A program made the position numbers and the translations under genes. From CAIXSC01 sp046349915 (GTDB taxonomy: Bacteria > Planctomycetota > Planctomycetia > Pirellulales > Pirellulaceae), in NCBI GenBank assembly GCA_046349915.1, contig JAXMBL010000003.1, positions 1,612,001 through 1,676,000 on the forward strand: DNA of 64,000 nt, read 5' to 3'. This document shows, one piece after another, positions 35,832 through 43,725 of the stretch. The notes beneath the pieces were generated by a model that made no database searches, had not been told where the DNA came from, and was given only the letters and a program-made list of their open reading frames with translations. How positions within the stretch are numbered: the stretch's first letter is position 1; each line of letters begins with the position of its first letter.

Positions 35832-36809
35832 ATGTCCGGTGATTTTCGTCCCACGGCGAGTTGGGACGCCCTGCGCCGCCGGGCTCATCTTTTGGCCCGG
35901 CTGCGTCGTTTCTTTGATGAGCAAGGTTTTCTGGAAGTGGAAACCCCCTTGCTCTCCGCCGACACCGTGATTGATCGGCACCTCGATCCCCTTTCCGTGG
36001 TGCTATTCGACGATCCAAGCGACCGAGGGATAGGCCCGGAATTTTGGTTGCAGACGTCGCCGGAATTTGCCATGAAGCGGTTGCTCGCCGCCGGCGCCAC
36101 GGCCATCTATCAAGTGACTCGTGCGTTTCGCGGCGGCGAGGTGGGACCGCTGCATAATCCCGAGTTCACGATGGTTGAATGGTATCGCGTGGGGGACGGC
36201 TATCAGGCTGGAATGAATCTACTCGCTCGACTCGCCCAGCATTTGCTCGAACGAGGCGAACCCGAATTGCTGAGTTACCAGGAGGCTTTTCGACGTTACG
36301 CCGGTTTCGATCCGTGGCGCCCATCAAATGAGGAACTCGCGCGACTGATTCGAGCTCAAGATCCCTCCGTTCCCGATTACCCCGTGAACGATCGCGACAG
36401 TTGGCTCAACTTCGCCCTGGCGACATTCGTTGAGCCTCGCCTGGGAATGGATCGTCCGGTCATTCTGTTCGACTATCCAGCTTCGCAAGCCGCGTTGGCT
36501 CTGGTGCGTACCGGCGAGCCGCCGGTGGCGGAGCGGTTCGAACTTTACGTCGAGGGAATTGAACTTGCCAACGGCTACCACGAGTTGCTCGACGCCGAGC
36601 GACTGCGAGCGCGAAATCGGCGGGCGAACATGGAGCGAACCGCCGACGGGAAACGAAAGTTGCCCGAAGAGAGTCGCTTGCTGACTGCCATGGATCATGG
36701 CTTGCCTCCTTGCAGCGGCGTGGCGCTCGGATTCGATCGTCTCTGCATGGTCGCATGCGGGGCGACTTCACTTGCCGAGGTGATGGCTTTCCCGATCTCT
36801 CGCGCGTGA
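35832..36809 (+). CDS. epmA: EF-P (R)-beta-lysine ligase
   Basis: EpmA (PoxA/GenX) is a truncated class II lysyl-tRNA synthetase lacking the anticodon domain. It activates beta-lysine with ATP and joins it to EF-P Lys34. The 325-residue protein shows motif 2 (F-R-G-G-E-V-G-P-L-H-N-P-E-F-T-M-V-E-W-Y), L-Q-T-S-P-E-F-A-M-K-R, E-L-A-N-G-Y-H-E-L, and motif 3 G-V-A-L-G-F-D-R-L. It begins 5 bp after efp and is surely cotranscribed. The tRNA-recognition domain is absent, so a LysRS call is rejected. Confidence 0.95.
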   Translation: MSGDFRPTASWDALRRRAHLLARLRRFFDEQGFLEVETPLLSADTVIDRHLDPLSVVLFDDPSDRGIGPEFWLQTSPEFAMKRLLAAGATAIYQVTRAFRGGEVGPLHNPEFTMVEWYRVGDGYQAGMNLLARLAQHLLERGEPELLSYQEAFRRYAGFDPWRPSNEELARLIRAQDPSVPDYPVNDRDSWLNFALATFVEPRLGMDRPVILFDYPASQAALALVRTGEPPVAERFELYVEGIELANGYHELLDAERLRARNRRANMERTADGKRKLPEESRLLTAMDHGLPPCSGVALGFDRLCMVACGATSLAEVMAFPISRA

Positions 36810-37013
36810 CATCCACGACTATCGACGTGGAAGAACGGCTCGCCCTCCCCTCCCCCTCCCTGCTCTGCGTTCAGACTCAACTTTGTCGCTGCTGACCACC
36901 TCGCCCAAGGTGGACGCTTGCGGTTGCTTGATTTAATCGGTACTCGCTCTGTGGTAAGGTGGGCCGTTGCCGGGGGTGGGCGAGTTGGTAATGGGGCCGA
37001 GGGGAGTTCGTGG

Positions 37014-37793
37014 ATGAACGCGACTGGGTACAGTTCGATGGAACTCATGATCTGCGCCGCTGCTCGCATGCTCGAAGACGGCTCGCTGGTCGTGGTAGGG
37101 ACGGGCGCTCCTTGCGCGGCCGCCATGTTGGCTCAGAAAACCACGGCGCCCAATCTGACTTTGTTGTTCGAGGCGGGTGGAGTCGGCCCTCGTTTGCCGC
37201 GCATGCCGATCAGCGTGGGAGATTCGCGAACCTTCCATCAAGGGCTGATGGCGACCAGCATGGCGGACATCATGGAGACCTGCCAACGCGGAATGGTCGA
37301 CTATACCTTTTTGGGTGGAGCTCAGATCGACCCCTACGGCAACCTGAATTCGACGCAGATTGGCAGCGATTACACTCGCCCCCAGGTGAGACTCCCCGGC
37401 AGCGGCGGCGCGAATGATCTCGGTTCCCTGGCCTGGAAAACACTGGTGATCACGCCGCACGATCGGCGACGTTTTGTTCCGCGAGTCGATTTTGTGACGA
37501 CGCCAGGATATCTCACGGGCCCGGGCGCGCGCGAAGCCGCTGGCTTGCCCGCGGGCACGGGGCCTTACAAGGTGATCACCAACCTGGCGGTGTTGGGTTT
37601 CGATGAGTCCTCGTGTCGCATGCGCATCGAATCGTTGCATGAGGGCGTCACTCACGAACAGGTGCGGGAGTGCACCGGTTTTGAATTGTTGGTGCGCGAG
37701 CCTCTCGACGTCACTCCGCCGCCCACCACCGATCAACTCGAAGTTCTGCGATCCGAAGTCGATCCCCATGGCTATATCCTGGGACGCCGTTGA
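37014..37793 (+). CDS. CoA-transferase subunit B-like protein (orphan)
   Basis: A 259-residue protein with the small-subunit fold of glutaconate-type CoA transferases: E-L-M-I-C-A-A-A-R, L-V-V-V-G-T-G-A-P-C-A-A-A-M-L-A, and the catalytic-type Glu in L-L-F-E-A-G-G-V-G. Later G-G-A-Q-I-D-P-Y-G-N-L-N-S and G-S-G-G-A-N-D motifs also match. The active-site Glu is kept. These enzymes need an A subunit, and none is encoded nearby: epmA is upstream, an MFS gene downstream. ATG 37014 was chosen over an upstream GTG/ATG because AGGGGAG precedes it and the homology begins there. Its substrate is unknown. Confidence 0.8.
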   Translation: MNATGYSSMELMICAAARMLEDGSLVVVGTGAPCAAAMLAQKTTAPNLTLLFEAGGVGPRLPRMPISVGDSRTFHQGLMATSMADIMETCQRGMVDYTFLGGAQIDPYGNLNSTQIGSDYTRPQVRLPGSGGANDLGSLAWKTLVITPHDRRRFVPRVDFVTTPGYLTGPGAREAAGLPAGTGPYKVITNLAVLGFDESSCRMRIESLHEGVTHEQVRECTGFELLVREPLDVTPPPTTDQLEVLRSEVDPHGYILGRR

Positions 37794-37807
37794 AAGGCCG
37801 AACCACC

Positions 37808-39199
37808 ATGACCAGCTCGAATCCGTACCAAGCGCCCGCCGCGAGCGATGAAGCTCGCGGATCAACCCCAGGCGAAATGTCCGCGGATGTGGCGGGAGGA
37901 GGTGGAAAGCCGACGAACATTCGCTTTGGCGTGTTAGGGTTCGCCGTGTCGATGTCGTTGCTGCTCTACCTCCATCGCTTCGCGCTGTCTGTCGCCATGC
38001 CGCCCATCAAGACGGAATTGGGGTTGGATGACGAGCAGTTGGGAATTGCGACAGGCGTGTTCTTTTACGTCTATGCATTGGCTCAGGTACCCGCCGGAGT
38101 CCTCTCGGATCGCCTGGGCGCCCGCCTCACGCTAACGTTGTACGTCGTGCTCTGGTCGCTGGCGCTCGCAGGCATGGGATTCATCGGCGGACTTTACTCG
38201 CTGGTCATTTTTCGGGGACTCTTGGGGTTGGCCCAAGCGGGCGCTTATCCCTGTATTGCGAGCGTAAACAAACGCTGGTTTCCCGTTCATCGACGAGGCA
38301 TCGCGAATAGCCTGACGACGATGGGAGGGCGAACCGGCGGGATGCTCGCCACCTTGCTGACGCCGCAATTGATGCTGTTGGTCGGGCTGGTTGCGGGTAT
38401 GCAGTCGGGCCAATGGCGCTGGGTGTTCGCGATGTATGCGATACTCGGGGTGGCCTGGGCGCTGGGATTCTACGGGTTCTTTCGCGAATCGCCCGACGAG
38501 CATGCACGCTGTAATGACGAGGAACGGCGCTTCATTCGTGGCGCCGACTCGCCCGCACAAGAGGCCAGCGCGTCGCGTGCGGGATTACCCGTGCTGCCCG
38601 TGGCCGCGATGGCTCGCAGTCGAACGATGTGGCTGCTGTGCGGCATCAGCGTATTCGTGAACTTCGGCTGGATCTTCCTCGTCACTTTCCTGCCCACGTA
38701 TCTGACCTCGGTCCATAAATACTCGTTGGCTCAAGTCGGCTTTCTCGCCGCGTTACCGGGGCTGGCGAGCATGTTGGGGGGGGTGCTGGGAGGTGTTAGC
38801 ACCGACTTTCTGGTGAGAAACGTGGGGCTGGTGTGGGGGCGACGCACGACGGGACTCGTCGCCACCATCGGCGCCGGCATGGCGTATCTTGGATGTCTGG
38901 CGCTCGATCACCCGATCGCCCTGGTCGCCTTGTTCGCCGCGGCCGGCTTCTTGATCGATTTTGGCCTCGGTTCGCTCTGGGCCGTCTATCAAGACATCGC
39001 TGGCAAGCAAGTGGCGTCGATTCTGGGATTTGCCAACATGTGCGGAAATTTAGCTGCGGGATTCTTCCCGTGGGTGATTGGCATTTACGCCAAACAAGGG
39101 CAATGGAACGCCGTGTTTCTGATGTCGGCCGCGGCGCTCTTCGTCACAGCTTCTTGTTGGTTGTTTGTTGATCCAAGGCAGAAGCTGGCGGCTGACTAG
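37808..39199 (+). CDS. MFS transporter (anion:cation symporter type)
   Basis: A 463-residue, twelve-helix MFS protein resembling the sugar-acid/organic-anion symporters. After a polar N-terminus it has Y-L-H-R-F-A-L-S-V-A-M-P-P-I in helix 1, Y-A-L-A-Q-V-P-A-G-V-L-S-D-R-L-G-A-R (motif A) and F-R-G-L-L-G-L-A-Q-A-G-A-Y-P. A short central loop follows, then the matching half. ATG 37808 starts 14 bp after the CoA-transferase gene; a TTG at 37790 would overlap its stop. The pair could be one transcript. Uptake of a small acid linked to the CoA transferase is a guess. Confidence 0.85.
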   Translation: MTSSNPYQAPAASDEARGSTPGEMSADVAGGGGKPTNIRFGVLGFAVSMSLLLYLHRFALSVAMPPIKTELGLDDEQLGIATGVFFYVYALAQVPAGVLSDRLGARLTLTLYVVLWSLALAGMGFIGGLYSLVIFRGLLGLAQAGAYPCIASVNKRWFPVHRRGIANSLTTMGGRTGGMLATLLTPQLMLLVGLVAGMQSGQWRWVFAMYAILGVAWALGFYGFFRESPDEHARCNDEERRFIRGADSPAQEASASRAGLPVLPVAAMARSRTMWLLCGISVFVNFGWIFLVTFLPTYLTSVHKYSLAQVGFLAALPGLASMLGGVLGGVSTDFLVRNVGLVWGRRTTGLVATIGAGMAYLGCLALDHPIALVALFAAAGFLIDFGLGSLWAVYQDIAGKQVASILGFANMCGNLAAGFFPWVIGIYAKQGQWNAVFLMSAAALFVTASCWLFVDPRQKLAAD

Positions 39200-39225
39200 C
39201 GCATCGGAATAGCTAAGAAACTTGG

Positions 39226-39280
39226 TACGACGGACTTCTAGTCCGTCGCCCCGCACGTACGACGGACTTCTAGTCCGTCG
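39226..39280. repeat. two palindromic repeats between convergent genes
   Basis: CGACGGACT pairs with AGTCCGTCG around loop TCT, at 39228-39248 and again at 39260-39280, each preceded by TA. The same element recurs at 49785. They lie between the convergent MFS and lipoprotein genes and could serve as bidirectional terminators or REP-like elements. Confidence 0.85.
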
Positions 39281-39352
39281 ATCGCAGCAGTACTGCCTGG
39301 ACTCGATGTCTGTCGTACCCCGCTTCTTCTTGTGACTGGGCTCTCGACAGCT

Positions 39353-41173
39353 TCAGCTCGACAGGTTTCTCGCTCGCAGCAGATTACCGTGTCGTTGGGG
39401 CGATTTATCCTCGCGGTAGAGTGCGCGGGCCTCGGCTTTCTTGCCGAGTTGTTCGTAGGTGCGAGCCAGATTGTAGCGGGCGCCGTTTTTCCAGGGACTT
39501 TCGCCTGCCGCCTCGAGCGTGCGACCCTTAAACCAGTCGACGGCGACGTCGTATTGGCCGGATTCATAATGCACCAAGCCGAGCCAATAACTGGCGTGCG
39601 TCTTGGAGGATTTCGAGTACATCTGGGCGAAGCGGAGTTTATTGGCCCACGCGTTGTCGCTTTCGAAGCGGTCGCGGACGAGTCCAATGGCTCGTTGAGC
39701 ACGTTCGTCCGTCCCCAGCTTCGCGATTAACTCGTCGGGGAAGCGGCTCTGGAGGTAGTATCCCTTGGCCCCCTTCTCTTCCTCTTCGTTGGCGAATGCG
39801 CCGTGGAAATGACGGTGCCGCCCTTGAACGAGCGGTCCTAGATTGCCGAACATCGATTCTTCGGCGAGTCGTGCGAGGATTTCTGGCGGAGGGTTGCTGA
39901 TTGCCAGTTGTCCCAGGGCCGCCGTGTAGATTTCAGCTTCCCAGGGCGCCGTCCACAGATTGACGCTGTTCACTCCTTGGCACTTTCGCACGCGGTCCGC
40001 GACCTGCGAGGGGGATGAGGCCAAGATCATCCGGTGCTCGCCCGCCATTTGCTTTTCTAGTCGATGCATGCGCAGGGCCAAGGACGCGGGCGTCGCGTCG
40101 ATCAAGGCGACAACGTTTTGAAGGTCCTTGTTGCGAACGGGGTAGCGAGTTTCCGCATCGATATCAAGCGACTCCAGCCATTCGGGATGAGCTCGCAGTT
40201 CTGTCAGCGTCGCGATTCCTTTTCCATCGCCGGTCGGAAGGGGTAATCCGAGCGCCGGATCGAACAGGAACAGCTCATCTCCCAGCAGTACGGCGACGGT
40301 CCAGGCTTGGGGACGCGGAGAAACGGTGACGTCGAAAATTGCGAGCACGACCGTTTCTATGGATTGTTGTCGGGCCAGCAAACCGAAGACTCGCGCCCGT
40401 TCCCAGGCGTCGCCATGTCCCATCAACAGAGTTTGCCAGGCCTGACGTTGGTAACCGGGGCCGGCTACTCCGCGGGCGTAAGGCGGCGCCTGCGGCGCAC
40501 TGGTTTCGGCTTTGCCGTCCGCATTAAGAGTTGCTCCGACCGCCTCGCTGGCGTACGGCAGCAACGGATCAAGTTGGACATTGCGGATGGTCCAGTCGAA
40601 CAGCCGTTCAGCGACTCGCAGTTGCTCGGCTTGCTCACGCGGGAGGGCTGGCTGTCGAGTCTTCAGCCATTCCGTGAGCGGCTCTGGAGACGCTTGTTTC
40701 CGCACCCATTCGGAGATGTCGCGCGACCAATAGGCTTCGAGCAGCAGGCGAGTGTCGTGCATGTCAAAGGTATTGCGCTCGAGCGAATCAAGCGGGTAGA
40801 GTTCGCGAAGTTGCTTGGGCAATCTGCCCGCGAGTTCATCGGGTTTCCATGAGCTGTCTTGCGGAAGCGACTGACTCCAGCGGTTCAGCAAATACACCAG
40901 GTCGGCCGAGGCCTGAGTCTGGTCGATCTGGTCGAGTTGTCGGAGGAGATCCAGGGCTTGGGTGAGTTCTTGATTGGTGGCATTGGCGGCGGAGACAGCT
41001 TGGGAAGGACGGCTGCGGGGCGCCTTGCCGCAGCCGATCGCCAACAGCGGCAGCACTCCCATGAAGACCACGGCGAAACGAGGCGCTGAACGCAAGATCA
41101 GGCGTGGGGTGAGCCGAAATGGGCTCTGGGAAGGAGGCGACGAAGGCTGGTGTCTGGTGGCGGCAGCAAGCAT
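39353..41173 (-). CDS. lipoprotein with transglutaminase-like and TPR-like regions
   Basis: A 606-residue lipoprotein, with lipobox L-L-A-I-G-C (Cys about 48). A middle block, Q-T-L-L-M-G-H-G-D-A-W-E-R-A-R-V-F-G-L-L-A-R-Q, is in the style of transglutaminase-like domains, but the Cys-His-Asp triad is not obvious; the position where Cys is expected reads G-D-A-W. The C-terminal 120 residues form helices with TPR spacing (W-L-G-L-V-H-Y-E-S-G-Q-Y-D-V-A-V-D-W-F, then N-L-A-R-T-Y-E-Q-L-G-K-K-A-E-A). ATG 41173 is used; an upstream TTG would add ten residues. It may be a periplasmic scaffold. Convergent with the MFS gene through palindromic repeats. Confidence 0.7.
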   Translation of the reverse strand: MLAAATRHQPSSPPSQSPFRLTPRLILRSAPRFAVVFMGVLPLLAIGCGKAPRSRPSQAVSAANATNQELTQALDLLRQLDQIDQTQASADLVYLLNRWSQSLPQDSSWKPDELAGRLPKQLRELYPLDSLERNTFDMHDTRLLLEAYWSRDISEWVRKQASPEPLTEWLKTRQPALPREQAEQLRVAERLFDWTIRNVQLDPLLPYASEAVGATLNADGKAETSAPQAPPYARGVAGPGYQRQAWQTLLMGHGDAWERARVFGLLARQQSIETVVLAIFDVTVSPRPQAWTVAVLLGDELFLFDPALGLPLPTGDGKGIATLTELRAHPEWLESLDIDAETRYPVRNKDLQNVVALIDATPASLALRMHRLEKQMAGEHRMILASSPSQVADRVRKCQGVNSVNLWTAPWEAEIYTAALGQLAISNPPPEILARLAEESMFGNLGPLVQGRHRHFHGAFANEEEEKGAKGYYLQSRFPDELIAKLGTDERAQRAIGLVRDRFESDNAWANKLRFAQMYSKSSKTHASYWLGLVHYESGQYDVAVDWFKGRTLEAAGESPWKNGARYNLARTYEQLGKKAEARALYREDKSPQRHGNLLRARNLSS

Positions 41174-41276
41174 GAAAGGCACTCTCGGGCGCCGCTGGGG
41201 CAAAAAAGGGGAGGAATGAATGGGTAGCGAAAAGTTTGGCGCCCCGAACCCGGGACTTTATTCAAGCGGGAATAAC

Positions 41277-42104
41277 TCACCATGTATCTACGACGGCGCG
41301 GAGCTGAAGGATCTGATCGATTACGTGAGAAAAATCGTCGAGCGGGATCATGTTGGGCCCGTCACTGGGGGATTGCTCGGGCGCGGGATGAGTTTCGAAG
41401 AACAGTCCATCGACGCCAACGGCGACCGCCGCTCGCGCGAGCGGGGCGACCATCGCTCGATTGCCGCCCGTCGAGTTTCCTAGGCCGCCCGGTTCCTGAA
41501 CGCTGTGAGTCGCATCGAAAACGACAGGTACGCCCAGGGCTCGCATCGTTGGCAGCGAGCGGAAATCATTGACGAGTCGTCCGTATCCGAAGAAGGTTCC
41601 TCGTTCGCACAGGAGAATATTGGAACAGCCCGCCGCCTCCAGTTTTTGCACAACGTGCTGCATGTCCCAGGGCGCCATGAATTGCCCTTTCTTGACATGA
41701 ACGGCTCGTCCCGTGGCGGCCGCGGCGACCAGTAAGTCGGTCTGCCGGGCGAGAAACGCGGGAATTTGCAGCAGGTCGCATACCTCCGCGACGGACGCCG
41801 CTTGATGCGCCTCGTGGATATCGGTGACCACTGGCAAGCCGGTTTCTCGTCGAACCCTGTCGAGCGAACGTAGTCCTTCCTCGATGCCACACCCGCGAAA
41901 CGACGAGGCGCTCGTCCGATTGGCTTTATCGAAAGAAGCCTTGAAGATCAGTTGAACCGGGCGAGTCGAGGTGATTTCCCGCAGACGGTGGGCGATGCGC
42001 AGGGTGAGTTCGTCGTTTTCGAGGACGCACGGGCCGGCGATCAATAGCAAGCGTTGACCTGGGCCGACCAGATAGGGGCCGATACGAGCCGGATTGGCGG
42101 GCAT
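41277..42104 (-). CDS. kdsA: 3-deoxy-8-phosphooctulonate synthase
   Basis: KdsA condenses phosphoenolpyruvate with arabinose 5-phosphate to KDO 8-phosphate, the first KDO step of LPS. The 275-residue TIM-barrel has I-A-G-P-C-V-L, F-K-A-S-F-D-K-A-N-R-T-S (arabinose-phosphate and PEP binding), V-T-D-I-H-E-A, L-A-R-Q-T-D-L, K-K-G-Q-F-M-A-P and the C-terminal D-G-P-N-M-I-P-L. The Cys in the A-G-P-C motif matches the metal-dependent class, though I cannot settle the class from sight. ATG 42104 begins the family region; 41 upstream codons do not fit. With the GT9 gene it supports a KDO/heptose LPS core. Confidence 0.95.
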   Translation of the reverse strand: MPANPARIGPYLVGPGQRLLLIAGPCVLENDELTLRIAHRLREITSTRPVQLIFKASFDKANRTSASSFRGCGIEEGLRSLDRVRRETGLPVVTDIHEAHQAASVAEVCDLLQIPAFLARQTDLLVAAAATGRAVHVKKGQFMAPWDMQHVVQKLEAAGCSNILLCERGTFFGYGRLVNDFRSLPTMRALGVPVVFDATHSVQEPGGLGNSTGGNRAMVAPLARAAVAVGVDGLFFETHPAPEQSPSDGPNMIPLDDFSHVIDQILQLRAVVDTW

Positions 42105-42238
42105 AGGAGAATGGCGTCTGAATGTTCGCCGAGGATACAGGAGGCGAACGGCGTCCCGCGCCCTGGTATTCCATAACCGGGGTTGCGTCGAGTATAACCG
42201 TGGAGCGGACGGGAGGGGAACGCCCAAGCTCCCTCATA

Positions 42239-42267
42239 TTGACGCCCAGTCAACTTTGACTTAGGGT
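42239..42267 (+). promoter_or_regulatory. putative tRNA-Thr promoter
   Basis: TTGACG at 42239-42244 and TAGGGT at 42262-42267 are separated by 17 bp, placing a start near 42274, about 20 bp before the tRNA. The -35 is strong and the -10 poor. Confidence 0.45.
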
Positions 42268-42292
42268 AACAGACTTTCCGTTCTGCACCCAC

Positions 42293-42366
42293 GCCAGCGT
42301 AGCTTCAATTGGCAGAGCACCGCATTCGTAATGCGGGGGTTACGGGTTCGACTCCCGTCGCTGGCT
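42293..42366 (+). tRNA. tRNA-Thr (anticodon CGT)
   Basis: A complete cloverleaf: acceptor GCCAGCG (42293-42299) with CGCTGGC (42359-42365), D stem from 42302, anticodon stem CCGCA/TGCGG with loop TTCGTAA and anticodon CGT at 42327-42329, and T arm ACGGG-TTCGACT-CCCGT. It reads ACG codons. The 3' CCA is not encoded. It sits alone between kdsA and the alpha-CTD/TPR gene, which starts 39 bp after the tRNA. Confidence 0.96.
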
Positions 42367-42404
42367 CTTCACGGATTTCGCTCTGAGGGGGGAGTTGCGG
42401 CTCG

Positions 42405-43724
42405 ATGATCACTACCGTCCAAGTTGACTTGAAAGAAATCGTTCTCGCAAATAATACCTTTGGGCCGCGGGAAATCGAGCAGATCGTCCACTCGGTCGCC
42501 TCGGAATCCATTCAGTTCGGCATTCTGCGCGATGCCGTGGCCGAGCTCGAGGGCCGCGAGGAGACCACGCCTGCCGCAGCTGTGCGTTTAGGGGTATGTC
42601 TATACCTTTTAGGACGATTTAACCGCGCCATTGATGTGCTTTCAAAAGCGGATGGTGGCGCTCTGGCTCACTATTACCTTGGCAAGTCTCGGGTTGCCAT
42701 CCAGCAGTACGAAGCCGCCTTGGGCAGCTATCAGGCCGCGAAAGTGGCCGGTTACAACGGCGATGAGTGCATGCTGGCCGTGGCTGAGGCCCAGCGTCTG
42801 GGCGGTAAGCTAGAAGCCAGCTTGGCGACGCTCGATAAGCTTTCGGGGGCGGTGGAGCAGACCGCTGAATATCTGTACCAGCGAGCGTCGACTGTGGCGG
42901 CCATTGGTGGGAACCCGCGAGAAGTTTGGGCTTTGTACGAGCGAGCGGTGGATGCGGACGAGCGGCATGCCGGCGCCTTGTTCGGATTGGCGGTCGAAAA
43001 TGATCGTCATGGAAACGACGAGACGGCTGTGCAGCTGTATCAGCGTGCGGCGGCTTGCTTTCCGACGCATGTCGGCACCTTGCTGAACCTGGGAATTCTG
43101 TACGAGGACCGTCAGCAGTACGATCGCGCGATGGCCTGCTATCAGCGCATCCTGGATGCTTTCCCGGATCACGCACGAGCTCGGCTCTATTTGAAGGACG
43201 CCGAAGCCGCCGATGTTTCGTCCGACGAAAGCGGCATGAAGTCGCAAGACCGCGTGACTCAGGTGCTGGGACGAGCAATCTCTGATTTCGAACTTTCCGT
43301 TCGTAGTCGCAACGTCTTGCAAAAGATGAACATCAAGTCGATCGGCGACTTGACTCGCGTGACCGAGCAGGAGTTGTTGTCGAGCAAGAATTTTGGCGAG
43401 ACTTCGCTGGTTGAGATCCGTGACATGCTCGCGACCATGGGGCTGTCCATTGGCCAGTTGGCTCACGAGCGAGTTGAAGTCGAGCCGATCGATACGTCGT
43501 CGCTGCCGAGCGACGCGGCTGCTTTGCTGGACCGCCCGGTCTCCGATCTCAATCTGTCGGTTCGTGCTCGTAAGTGTATGGTTCGCCTAGGGATCAATTC
43601 GCTTAACGAGCTCGTGCGACGCACGGGAGATGATCTCCTGGAGTGCAAGAACTTCGGTGTGACCAGTCTCAATGAGGTTCGCGAGAAACTCAAGGGAATC
43701 GGCCTGAAGCTGCGCGGCGAATAG
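42405..43724 (+). CDS. TPR protein with two RNA polymerase alpha-CTD-like modules
   Basis: A 439-residue cytosolic protein. Residues about 60-275 form a run of TPR-like helix pairs, with several A-L-x-x-Y-x-x-A and G-R-F-N-R-A-I-D-V-L spacings. Two copies of an alpha-CTD-like module follow. The first (about 290-350) reads L-S-V-R-S-R-N-V-L-Q-K-M-N-I-K-S-I-G-D-L, then K-N-F-G-E-T-S-L-V-E-I; the second (about 375-438) reads L-S-V-R-A-R-K-C-M-V-R-L-G-I-N-S-L-N-E-L, then K-N-F-G-V-T-S-L-N-E-V. The alpha-CTD binds UP-element DNA and activators in RNA polymerase, so this may bind DNA or transcription factors, but the assembly domain of RpoA is absent. tgt starts one base after its stop, so they are coupled. 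The function is not established. Confidence 0.88.
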   Translation: MITTVQVDLKEIVLANNTFGPREIEQIVHSVASESIQFGILRDAVAELEGREETTPAAAVRLGVCLYLLGRFNRAIDVLSKADGGALAHYYLGKSRVAIQQYEAALGSYQAAKVAGYNGDECMLAVAEAQRLGGKLEASLATLDKLSGAVEQTAEYLYQRASTVAAIGGNPREVWALYERAVDADERHAGALFGLAVENDRHGNDETAVQLYQRAAACFPTHVGTLLNLGILYEDRQQYDRAMACYQRILDAFPDHARARLYLKDAEAADVSSDESGMKSQDRVTQVLGRAISDFELSVRSRNVLQKMNIKSIGDLTRVTEQELLSSKNFGETSLVEIRDMLATMGLSIGQLAHERVEVEPIDTSSLPSDAAALLDRPVSDLNLSVRARKCMVRLGINSLNELVRRTGDDLLECKNFGVTSLNEVREKLKGIGLKLRGE

Positions 43725-43725
43725 T

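Noticed and set aside
35832..36809. Lysyl-tRNA synthetase
   Set aside because: The anticodon-binding domain is absent and it lies next to efp and epmB, so it is EpmA.
42293..42366. tRNA as an integration site of a mobile element
   Set aside because: No repeat of the tRNA 3' end, integrase or phage genes was found nearby.
42405..43724. RNA polymerase alpha subunit (rpoA)
   Set aside because: Only CTD-like modules are present; the N-terminal assembly domain of RpoA is missing and replaced by TPR-like helices.
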